From Solen grandis (Eukaryota; Mollusca; Bivalvia; Adapedonta; Solenidae), in the NCBI GenBank assembly GCA_021229015.1, contig CM037791.1, positions 55,063,741-55,127,740 of the forward strand: a DNA stretch of 64,000 nt. Reading direction: 5' to 3'. Numbering within the stretch: position 1 is the stretch's first letter; each line of letters begins with the position of its first letter. Shown piece after piece: positions 44,310 through 55,934 of this stretch. The position numbers and the translations under genes were made by a program. The notes beneath the pieces were generated by a model. That model saw nothing but the letters and a program-made list of their open reading frames with translations. It was not told where the DNA came from and did not search any database.

Positions 44310-46858
44310 CCAGAAACGGTTGTCAGACGTTTCACCCCCAAGTCGTTTCCTCCCCAGTCGTTTCCTCCCAAGACGTTTCACCCTCAAATTGGGGGTGAAA
44401 CGTCCTGTATTTGAGCATATAACAGGTCGTTTCCTCCCCTCTTTTATTTTATTTAAGCATTTGATTGAATTACTTTATATTATCCTAATTCAATATTTTT
44501 ATAGAATGTTATTCAAATTACGGTAAGTTGTCTTTACTGAATATACATTTACAATTAATAAATTACAGAATTAATCAATAATTACGTTAAATTTGATAAG
44601 TGCTAAAGTGTGATTAGATAAAAAAAATGTTGTTACTTAATATTTTGATTTCATTAATGTTTTAATTTAATTGTTTATAATTGCATTTGAAGGCACCCAC
44701 TTTGATGTTATTTATAAGATTGGGTTTAATGATCTGAAAATAAAGGTGTGAGAGTAAAAAGGTGATAGTGTTAAAGGTAATAAACAATGCAATTAAGACT
44801 TTGAAAGGTTAATGTGATCTTGTGCACATGTATTAGATGAGAAAAAAACACATGAGAAAAAACACCAATTCAATAACTTTTAAATGCATTGTTTATTTAT
44901 ATGTATTTTAAAACATATTTTCCCACATATTTTTTTTATTATTTTTATTTGAAGTCCTTTGGGTAGAAATTATTGTATATATATTTAGTTATTTAATGAC
45001 ATTGTTAAATACAAAAGTTGTGGAATAGTACTGACAGTATCACTAAAAAAGATAATTTACGTATTTTCCAAGTATAATATAATCTTCCCATAATTTAAAA
45101 ATCGACATATTTATGATAATGTCAATGACCTTTGAATAAAAAATAAATGATTATTATAAAAATCAGACGTGTAAAAATCAAAAAAAAAAAAAAAAGGATT
45201 GCATTCTATTACATAATTATTGTCAAGCACCTTGTGCGACTGTGTCATTAAGCATGTCGGATGGATGACTCCACTATACACAGTAGCAGTTAAGTGACAC
45301 GTGCCGTTAAGTGTGGCCAATAAGCACATCAGATTAGCAATTATTTAATGAATAGAACTCTTTAATCTGTTTATTCAGCATTAAACATATTACACATGTT
45401 TATAGCCAATACACATTTACACTATTTTACATTACAACATATTCATTATTTTGCATAAAATTCTACAATACACATTTATAGCCAATACATGATACTTTTT
45501 GCAATATGGTGATATAGTCGAACTCTTGTAATAGTAAATCTTACTAAAGATACTAGTGATATGATATAATTATTATTATTATTACTAGTAAAAAACGGGA
45601 TTAATTGTGTCTGCCTTTTTTTTATTGATAGGTCGAGCGAATATATTTTAAATTTTGTTAAGGCTATTCTAAATTTATTTAAATTTATTTTCTGTAAGTA
45701 TTTTTCCAAACAAAAATCATGCTTAAACAAATGATACATTTCTAATCTATTTGAGTTATTTACGTTAGAAAACCAGTTTTTTTATAAAAAAAATTTAAAT
45801 TATATTTCCTAAATTTATGACACAATTTATTCTGGTATAACCACACGTGTCGTAGACCAAGTTCATTCAGTGTTATTTTTATTTTTACCAGTATACATCG
45901 CTCATCAGCATTTGGTAGATATTCACATTTAATTCATAGTGAGGTTTAAATGTTAAACGATGAGGCAAAAGTCTTACGAAAGTGGGGTTCATGTAAATCA
46001 TCATTTTGTACATAACTTTTATATACGAATTAGTAAGCTGTCAGAAAAAAGACTCTTAAATCTCTAGACAAGTGCAAAATACGATAAAAATATAAATATT
46101 AACAAATATTTTTAAGGAAATCTAAATTTTAATTTAACCTCTGTTTACTACTCTAGTGTGTGCATCATGTAAGAAATGGTGATTAAAGAGTATCATAGAT
46201 GTATTGCACATGTTATGTAAGTTATACCAAGACATGATTAATTTATATTTCAATAAACAGAAAGCCATGGTTAATATCTAACTATGTAAGAAAATAAGAG
46301 TTTTCCTGGACTTTTCAATTGTTAATCTTGTAAATATGTATTTGTGTTGTTTATTTTTTTTATTAAAATTCTTGTTATTTTTTATATCATATTTTCATTT
46401 CACACACACACACACTTCAACATATTTGATTCATTCAAGACTTACAAAAACTTAAGTATGATTAGAAATGATCATACTTACATTGACATAATTACACATC
46501 ATCAACTGATATGTTTAATAGGTATTTGATTATATCATGGATGTATCATACATAACATCTAGTATATATGTCCGTGATTATATGCAATGAAAGACCATTT
46601 TAATTTTTATCTCTTAAATATAAATATATATTTAATCTTAAAATTAAGCATATAACATTGAATAGTATAATTGCATTATCTTCTTTTAGGAAAAAAATAC
46701 AATAATATACATACTAACAAGTATAATATAAAGTGGGGGTGAAACGTCTCGATCTTTGAAAATTGGGGGTGAAACGACTTGGGAGGAAACAGCTTGGGGG
46801 GTGAAACGTCTAGGGGAGGAAATGGTTTGGGGGTGAAACGTCTGGAATTCCCAGAAAC
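44310..46858. mobile_element. non-autonomous DNA element with iterated inverted termini and 8-bp TSD
   Basis: The 8-bp direct repeat CCAGAAAC at 44310-44317 and 46851-46858 brackets 2533 bp. Both ends carry inverted copies of CAGACGTTTCACCCCCAA followed by further GTCGTTTCCTCCC / GACGTTTCACCC units, three to four per end. The interior (44450-46730) is AT-rich and non-coding. An 8-bp duplication fits hAT- or P-like elements; the family is not certain. Confidence 0.7.
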
Positions 46859-46969
46859 CAGTTATGGTGTTGATGAGGGCAAATCCTTGCGATCATTATT
46901 GTACATGCAAGTATAAACGATTATTAGATATTGATTTCTGAAAAACATTTCATGTAAATGATTTTTTTC

Positions 46970-48099
46970 ACGTTTCGTTCCGTTTCGCAAAGTACCAATA
47001 CCTGTGTAGGTAATGGTAATTTGCGTAACGGAACGAAACAAAACGAATATTATTTCATTTTTTAACGTGCTGCGTGTGAGTTTCATCATTGGACAGCTTA
47101 TGTTAAGTACTGTTTACAAGACTATATATCCAGACTGGTACATCATATAAGGTTGCTCTCTGGTTCATATACATGTACTAATGTGCTCGATTTCTAATCA
47201 ATGGTATGCTTTTAACTACCAATTAAAGATAGGGTTTTATTCCTTTTCACTGATATATCTAACCCTTTTTGATTTTTGTTTCGTTCCGTTTCGCAAAATA
47301 CCAATACCCGTGTGGGTAATGGTACTTTGCGAAACGGAACGGAACAAGACTAAAAGTTAATAATTTGCGAATTATGAGTTTCATTGGGCATTTTACATCA
47401 TTCGACTATGATATACAAAGTTCATATAATTTACTTTTATGATTATATTGATTTTCCAAATTTAAATTTGAATTCTTAATTTCCCAATAACTACCAATTT
47501 TAACTACTTTTAACTACCAATTAAAGATAGGGTTTTATTCCTTTTCACTGATATATTTAACCCTTTTTGATTTTTGTTTCGTTCCGTTTCGCAAAATACC
47601 AATACCCGTGTGGGTAATGGTACTTTGCGAAACGGAACGGAACAAGACTAAAAGTTAATAATTTGCGAATTATGAGTTTCATTGGGCATTTTACATCATT
47701 CGACTATGATATACAAAGTTTTTTTTTTTTTTCCCAATAACTACCAATTTTAACTACTTTTAACTACCAATTAAAGATAGGGTTTTATTCCTTTTCACTG
47801 ATATATTTAACCCTTTTTGATTTTTGTTTCGTTCCGTTTCGCAAAATACCAATACCCGTGTGGGTAATGGTACTTTGCGAAACGGAACGGAACAAGACTA
47901 AAAGTTAATAATTTGCGAATTATGAGTTTCATTGGGCATTTTACATCATTCGACTATGATATACAAAGTTCATATAATTTACTTTTATGATTGTATTGAT
48001 TTTCCAAATTTAAATTTGAATTCTTAATTTCCCCTATATAGTGCCCCTCGTTCCGTTTCGTTTCGTTCCGTTCCGTTTCGCAAAATACCAATAGCCGTA
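46970..48099. repeat. cluster 2 of the conserved palindrome (5 copies, one half)
   Basis: Copies at about 46970-47043 (eroded), 47278-47347, 47577-47645, 47826-47894 and a left half-copy at 48048-48099. The middle three lie in tandem units of about 250-300 bp starting TAACTACCAATTAAAGATAG (47213, 47511, 47760) and are almost identical. Confidence 0.9.
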
Positions 48100-48550
48100 C
48101 CCTCCCTTCTTATTTTTAATGTTACCTCTAAGTACGAAATGATTCGCCCCATGCAACTTCGAGTCCCTGTGTCAACAACAAAACATAATTAGATCTATGA
48201 ATATTTGAAATAAATGTCTTAAACGGCTTACTATACGTGTATAAACACTAATTCATGGGTTAGAATTTGATATAAGCCTTAAGTTATTCTGTCTGAAAAA
48301 TATCATATTCTTTCCATTGCGCCAAAAGATTTCCATTGCGTGTTTTAGGCCAATACTTTTGTAGGTTTGGTAAAATCACAAATCGTAAAATCGTTAATCA
48401 CACCATAAATCGGTATACAAAACAAATATTTTCTCGTGATATGATTTTAAGCGAAAACTTAGTGAAATCTAAGCTACAGAAACATACATTATATTTTTTT
48501 ATTGTCGCAAATGAAAACATCAACCCTTTTCCGGCTAAAAAAAAAATCAC

Positions 48551-48781
48551 ATGGTGGATGGGCTAATCATGAGTGATAAAAGAATTGCAGACAGCGAGTC
48601 GTGTGTTTCCCCGACCAAATTTCTGAAGTTGGGAGCAGAGGCTCAATATCTGAATGAAACCTATGTGTCTGACAGCTTGGTGGAGACCCTGATGGATTGT
48701 TGGCGCAAGAGAGAATCGCACTGGGACGGTTTGTACCATCATTTCGATTGGAATTACTGTAACAATTATATTAATATGTAA
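48551..48781 (+). CDS. hypothetical short ORF, possibly an exon
   Basis: 76 codons; an internal ATG at 48569 (MSDKRIADSESCVSPT) gives a more natural start. Composition is less AT-driven than the surroundings, with SLVETLMDCWRKRESHWDG near the end. A weak donor-like GGTTTGT follows this at 48727. No domain recognised and no partner exon found; it may be spurious. Confidence 0.25.
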   Translation: MVDGLIMSDKRIADSESCVSPTKFLKLGAEAQYLNETYVSDSLVETLMDCWRKRESHWDGLYHHFDWNYCNNYINM

Positions 48782-49039
48782 AAGGCAATGCCTCGAAGCA
48801 AGCGCAAGTTATGTTCTGTCTTGACTTGGCATTGGTTTATTACTGCCTCTAGTTGTCCTTTTAATAATGCTACAGGACTTTCCTAGAGTATCCAGTTCTC
48901 ACCACCATAAGAAGTCGAGACAACAATCCTCATTTTTAGGTTATTCCCGAATGCATCAATATATTCCCTTCAAATGTTATAAGTTGTCAATAGTAATTGA
49001 AAACAATTTTTAAAAAATAACTGTCCTAAACCAACAACT

Positions 49040-49500
49040 ATCAAAATATTTCCAAAGTGGCGTCTTCAGTTGTCGTTAGTGTACTCAGAATGAGTCTGTC
49101 ACGAGTGTGGTGGACACAAAGAGACATTATCTATAAACAATAGTTGCAATGAAGTTCTGTGTTCTTCATATTGGTGTGTAAGATATAAGATGATCCAAAT
49201 CAGAACAAGAAGATTTACTGATGTTTCAGTAAATGACCAGGCCGTTCCAGACATTCTCATAATAAGAGCTACATACAGCCACCTACATTGACTACTTATC
49301 ATAAATTTTCGTTCTTTCCCCGAACAGTTAGAAACTGGAATAACCTACCATATCACACATAGTAAATTCCCCTGATTTGGTATCCTTCAAACAGAGGTTA
49401 TCGACCCTGACCTTCTAGTTGCAGTCCCGGCCCGGCTACAAGTAATTTCTAGTGATTCCTAAGGCTGTATCGGCAGCGGCCACCGTAACCGGAGAGGCTT
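49040..49500 (+). pseudogene. 3' remnant of a non-LTR retrotransposon
   Basis: In broken frames it encodes the end-of-RT signature FFPRTVRNWNNLPY (near 49310-49355) and a degraded FKQRLST-like tail, typical of the C-terminus of Jockey/CR1-group proteins. It is followed by a GC-richer 3' UTR ending near 49500. No open frame remains. Confidence 0.6.
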
Positions 49501-49784
49501 AGGTTAAAGGGATAAAAACATAGCTGAGCGACATTTTTCTATCTCTGTCTTTTAACTATCCTAACTTTTCTACCTTTCCTATCCTTCTCTTTCTCTTTAT
49601 CTTTGTGACCTTAATCACCGTTGTATAATAGTCATTAAGTGTGACTGAAGCAACGTAACATGTAGATAGATGTAGACCAGTTCGGTAAATAAAAAAAAGT
49701 TTCTTTTTTTTTTATTAGATTTTTTTATTCATGAAATATGTAAATATATTAAAACAGTAAAAAGTTATATATTGGTCATTTTTA

Positions 49785-50069
49785 GCTTGACTATTCGAAG
49801 AATATGCGAGCTATTGTAGTCGCCCTGCGTGGCGTTGGCGTTGGTTAAAGTTTTGCATGCAAGTTACTATCAATCTTATATCTCAATAATCATTTATGGT
49901 ATTGACTTGAAAGTTTATAAATATGTCCAGGGGCATCAGACAACCAAGGTAGGTAACTCTTGACTGAATTTAATGTAAATTATGGTCCCCTTTTGACTTA
50001 GAAATTTGGTTAGAAAATTTGGTTAAAGTTTTGCATGCAAGCTACTATTCAGTTTGTATCTCAATAACC
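49785..50069 (+). repeat. truncated interspersed repeat (AGCTTGACTATTCGAAGAATA type)
   Basis: Begins TTAGCTTGACTATTCGAAGAATATGCGAGCTAT, continues GTGGCGTTGGCGTTGG, with two units containing TTAAAGTTTTGCATGCAAG (49844 and 50022). Cut by the N gap. Confidence 0.6.
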
Positions 50070-50169
50070 NNNNNNNNNNNNNNNNNNNNNNNNNNNNNNN
50101 NNNNNNNNNNNNNNNNNNNNNNNNNNNNNNNNNNNNNNNNNNNNNNNNNNNNNNNNNNNNNNNNNNNNN
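50070..50169. other. assembly gap (100 N)
   Basis: Exactly 100 N, the usual length for a gap of unknown size. The ORFs drawn across it are meaningless. Confidence 1.
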
Positions 50170-50403
50170 GCAATATGAATATCGTTAGCATAACAATGCA
50201 GTTTTTAGATGGTCTAAAATGTGGGGCTGCGTGTGAATTTTTCAAGGCTTGCAAACTGCTCGCTAGCTACATAGTGTTGCAAATACGGATTTTTGTCTTG
50301 TGCCGTTGTACATGTATTAACTTCAATGCTTATTTTGGAAACAGTCAACATTCGACAAAAAAAAAAAAAAACCCAACAAAATCAATATATAGCCCATCAA
50401 TTG

Positions 50404-50443
<40 letters not shown>

Positions 50444-50929
50444 TCGTTGCGCAAGTATTTAAGCTTGGTGACCCCTGCGCGTGACCTTTTCCATATTTTT
50501 ATGATGCATGATTATGAAATATCTTATTTTCCATGTAACTTTCTTATATGAAGTCCAATTTCAATAAACGTGGTACCGTTAGAAAGCTCTTAAAACATGC
50601 TACATTTTATACGCATAATATATAAACTTATCTTCAGTCGTTTCTGAGATATTGACTGTTAAACCTCAAGAAAACAGCATATTATCAGCAAAATTAGCTT
50701 CATTTCATTTAGTTTTTTTGCTTATAACTTTGTATTGCGTAAACCAATTTTAATAAACTAAATATCTTTGGAAACGTCAATTATTCAGCTGTAATTCTTA
50801 TTCATACATATATTTACAAAAATCGATCTTTATTGAGATATGGCTACATATATGCAGTAGGGGTGAAATCAAAATTTCCTCATGTGCCTAATAACCCATA
50901 AAAATTTCATCGTCCTAGGACTATTGCAA

Positions 50930-52912
50930 CATATTAAAATAAGCGTTTGGTTAGGAAGAAGAAAAGAATAATAATAATAAACAAATGACGTCACGTGACG
51001 TCATATGACGTTTATTTTCACATAATTGTTAAGACACCCAGAGACCTACTAACTGACAAAATTTCAACTTTCTATCTCAATAGGACAGTTTTTAGAAGCA
51101 TTTAAATATTGACGTCATTGGTTCGAATCTTGGATCCGCCATATATGCTTGGACTTTTCGAATTTTGAAAAACGGACACCGGTATACACAATAAGAACGT
51201 AATATACACATTCTGTGAAAATTTGATGAAAATCGGCCCATTAATAATGGCTCTGGACCGTGTACAAACTTTTGTAGTCAATTTCAAATGTGACGTCATA
51301 TGACGGCATAGGCTTCGGAAAACCATTGAAATCGAAATTTCAGCGTCTAAATCATTTGTCATTAAATTTTCATTGCCCTTCGACAATTTCAACATATAGA
51401 AATATCTTGTTATATTAGAAATACATTATCACATAATGACGTCACGTAACGTCATATGACGTTTATTTTCACAAAATCTTTAAGACTCTTAGAGACCTAT
51501 ATACTGACCAAATATCACTTTTCTATCTCAAATAAGATCCGATTTTATAAGCATTTAAAAATTTACGACCTCGGTTCGAATCTTGAATTCGCTATAGAAC
51601 CATGGACTTTTCGGATTTCTAGAACAGGACACCGAGATGCACAACTAGAACTGAATATACACATTCTGTGAAAGTTTGATGAAAATCGGCCCATTATTAA
51701 TGGCTCTGGACCGTGTACAAACTTTCGTAGTCAATTTCAAATGTGACGTCATATGACGTCATAGGCTTCTGAAAATCACTGAAATCGAAATTTCAGCATC
51801 TGAAGCATGCGGCATAAAATTTTCATTGCCTTCAAAAATTTCAACATATAGAAATAATCTTGTTAGAATTAGGAATTCATTATCATATAATGACGTCACG
51901 TGACGTCATATGACATTTATTTTCACAAAATGTTTAAGACTCCCAGAGACCTATATACTGACCTAATATCATCTTTCTATCTCAAATAGGACCGATTTTA
52001 TAAGAATTTGAAAATTTACGACCTTGGTTCGAATCTTGGAATCGATATAGAACCTTGGACTTTTCGAATTTTGAAAAACGGACACCGGGATGCACAACTA
52101 GAAATTAATATACACAATCTGTGAAAATTTGATGAAAATCGGTGTACAAACAATGGCTGTAGACCGCGTACAAACTTGTGTAGCATATTTCAAATGTGAC
52201 GTCATATGACGTCATAGGCATATGAAAATCATAGAAATCAAAATTTCAGCGTTTGAAGCATGTGTCTTTAAATTTCCATTGCCCTTCGACAATTTCAACA
52301 TATAGAAATATTTTGTTAATATTAGAAATACATTATCATATAATGACGTCACGTGATGTCATATGACATTTATTTTCACAAAATTTTAAAACTTCTAGAG
52401 ACCTATATACTGAATAAATATCAACTTTCTTTCTTAAATAGGACAGATTTTATAAGCATTTAAAAAATTACGACCTTGGTTCGAATCTTGGATTCGCTAT
52501 AGAACCATGGACTTTTCGAATTTTTAAAAACGGACACCGGGATGCACAACTAGAGCGTAACATACATATTCTGTGAAATTTTGATGAAAATCGGTCCAGA
52601 AATAATGGCTGTAGACCGCGTACAAACATTTTCACCTGACGTCAAATCTGACGTTATATGACGTCATATGAATATGAAATTCATTGCATCCAAAAGCTCA
52701 TGGTTTGAAATATATGCCATAAAATTTTCATTGTTCTGGGCCATTGGCAACACATCAAAATAAACACAAATACAAGAGGAAGAAAAAAAGAATAAGAATA
52801 ATAAAAAAACAGAACAAACCCAATAGGACTTTCTGCTTGAGGCAGAAAGCCCTAATAAAAAAACAGTACAAACCCAATATGACTTTCTGCCAGTAGGCAG
52901 AAAGTCCTAATA
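50930..52912 (-). repeat. tandem cassette E2 (inverted relative of E1), ~452-bp units
   Basis: Four units start with TGACGTCACGTGACGTCATA-type blocks at 50987, 51438, 51891 and 52343, a regular 452-bp period. The right end has two tandem terminal hairpins of the form GGACTTTCTGC...GCAGAAAGYCC near 52823-52907, matching the left end of E1 in opposite orientation. Confidence 0.85.
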
Positions 52913-54117
52913 ATTACTGTTTAGGATTTTCTAATAATTTAATAATACATTTCATTCTATGGTTAAATTAGATGCTTAAGGAATAATGCAATCAGTTAAC
53001 ATTTTCACATTTATTTGTTCGAGATAATTGTGACCTTGACTGTTTATCCATTGACCTTAAAATCAACAGGGGTAAACTGCTAGATTAATTAAATAATCAA
53101 CAGAACAACATTTGTAATTCCATGGCAAATGTGTCCACTACTATCAAACAGATGTGATCTATCTCCCTACCAGGTTTAATGACAGAGGACATTCTTTGAA
53201 TGGTCAGGATATGCACTTCCAAAGAGACCTACAGACCCGCATACAAAAGTCAAGATCTTCAAAGGGGAGGCAGTTTTTTACTTTTGTGTGTGTGTGTAAA
53301 ACATGCTGTATGTTGAACATGGCAAAGCTAAAAATACCTGATATTGTTGGCTTCTGCGTTTTTATTTTTCTGATAGATGCTGCTGCCACATCTGGAACTA
53401 TAAAATGTTTGATATGTAATATATTTATTACAGATTTCATTCCTCTAATATAAAAAAAATAAAAAAAATAAAAAAAAATGTTTGTAAAACATATATACCC
53501 CCCCCCTATATGCCAGAATATCTATATAGCTATGTTACATATAAACTTCACTGTGTGGGTATGTCGCAAATTGTTCAAGAACTTTCCTTAGTAAAAGCAT
53601 AACTTAACTGTAAACTGCAAAATTCTGAAACTCAGGTCTTAGTTGCAGCCAAGAAAAACAAATGACCATTTACCCTGTACAACTTTATCCTTGAAGCTGT
53701 GTACCTACTTTTGCATCTCATTAAGGTAAACATGTACAGACCCCAATATCAAAAGGGTTCTTCTACTAGTCATAGAGTAACTATTGTATAATGTTTGAGA
53801 TCAAGGACTCTTTTAAATTTAATTAAATTGAGTAATCTGCTGGACAATGCTTAATAAGTGAAATATATTCAATGTAATACTGCAGTCCTTACGAATACAA
53901 TTCACACTTTGTACGAAATTCATATTTGAATCCAATGGGCTCTCAGACTGAAGATTTTACTTCTTAAACACATTTTTCACTTGCTCAAACTTTAACACCA
54001 CAAAATATCTAAAAAATCTAATCTAAAAATGGTGACAGCCCAGTATATGAAAGATTTATTACTGATACATATATACTAGACCATCCATGTACAAATTAAT
54101 AGGCATTTTAACATCAT
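52913..54117. other. non-coding stretch
   Basis: AT-rich, with A-rich and C-run simple sequence near 53450-53510. A 99-codon frame at 53154 has no domain and includes a (TG)n tract. Nothing supported. Confidence 0.45.
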
Positions 54118-54917
54118 CAGGGGTTTTCCTACCCATTTTTGGAAAAGGAGTAAAGCGAAAATTCGGACTTTTTTATCACGAAAAATCTCATTTTGGAAAT
54201 TTTTCTGGACAAATTGTTAAATTTTTAGAGGAACTTTCTAATCCTATTTTTAAAGTCCTTCATTAAAAGACACTACGGCTGCATTTTGTCAGATTTTCAA
54301 GTTCATTTTATGATATTTTACTTTTTTCATTTCTTGGCATATGCTTGGATTTGACCAATTCAGATATAACTTCAAATCTATGTCTAATTATACGTCTAAA
54401 TATTTGGACTACCTTGGCGTATATATATATATCCTATATACGGCTTTTTCTAGCACAATACCTTGCTGTTCCCAGATTTCATATTACTAATCATATATAT
54501 AAGTTCTATCTTTATTATTATAATTAATGTTTCTCAAATCTCAAATCTACGAAAATAGATTGTTTAAATTCGAAGCGTCTACTGATAACATGTATTCTCC
54601 AACACCTTATCAGTATCAGAAAGTAAATCATGCTGCTTAAATAAATTACCTATATTTTTCACTGAAAGAGCCGTACAATACACAGCCCCCAAAAAAGACA
54701 CTTGCTTGCATCGGCCAAGACAATTGTTTGTTTCTAAATGCTTTTATTTTCCTCCACTTTTTTTACATATTCTTTTTTTTTCTCTATTTTATTAACTTGG
54801 AAAATATACTTTCAGATAATTGAGAGAAATGGAAGTGACTTTCCATAGGGAACAGGGTCGTTTGATTTGGGAATGGTGCCGTTTTCTGGCAGGGAAAAAA
54901 GGCTAAGAAAATCCCTG
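54118..54917. mobile_element. hAT-like non-autonomous element
   Basis: 800 bp bounded by imperfect terminal inverted repeats CAGGGGTTTTCCTA (left) and CAGGGATTTTCTTA (right, reverse complement). CAGGG-type ends are common in hAT elements. No ORF, and no clear target duplication was seen. Confidence 0.55.
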
Positions 54918-55934
54918 ATCAAATAACAAGAAAATGCTTTTTAATGTGGCTAATTATATTCACCTAGCTACTACACATAGAAAGCACTTATTGAACATTA
55001 TTGTCGACTAAGATCTGAACTGGTCAGTTTATAGTGGGTGTGAACATACCTAATAAAAATAACACGATTACTTGTTGGTATAAATATAAAGAATAAAATA
55101 TGCCTAGTTATACATAATGTTTATGTTAATGTATGTTTGGGTGTTTCCAAATCTAAGGATCGATATTCAAGTGTGAGATTAACTTTTTTTGTGCACAATA
55201 ATATTGTCAATATAAAACTTTATTTGTGTCATCTTGTTGTATAATTGTTACCGGTAAATATAAAAATAGAAACTAGTAGAAACTAGTATTGCAAATTGTT
55301 GGCAATTAAGCATCTATTGTTATTGAAAAAGAAGCTTACATGCATTTTTTTTATGGTTTTTTTTATCCAACTTCATCAGTGAATGCATCCAGATTAATGT
55401 GACGCAATTATAGTGACGTCATTGCATGAATAGACACAACAACTAATGACATACTATTTATTTTTTACCTTCATTTTATTTACATGCTTTAGATTGTTCT
55501 TGAACCCAACAGAACACCGTTAAACTCAATGTTAAACTTACATGGCTCACAAGTTTTTTTACTTTTTCACAATTTAAAGTACTCACCAATGTGTGAGAAA
55601 TCAGTGTGCCCATGTTTTTTAAACACTGTGAGGGCTAAATTCCAATCAATTGACTTTCATAATAAATAAAAGCATTGTTTAGTTGTTGTTTTTTTATATT
55701 TTGTATGAATATCAAAGTTCATATTATATGTGCATAGCTTCTATATATTCCTACAATATTGTCTATGAAAAGAATTATACGTTTTTCACTTTCCTATTTA
55801 AGATCATTCTTGATGCAACTTTATAATGTCCCATCTTAATTATGTATTTACGGGTAGATATACATAAATTACCAAGTCTGATAACTGTGATTTGTTCATT
55901 TTTTTTTAATATGCTGGTATTTATAGACTTGACT
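54918..55934. other. non-coding stretch, no recognised feature
   Basis: AT-rich, with one TGACGTCATT near 55415. No coding signal. Confidence 0.45.

Noticed and set aside
50019..50462. 147-codon ORF over the N gap
   Set aside because: A third of it is N and the end is a T run translated as poly-Phe.
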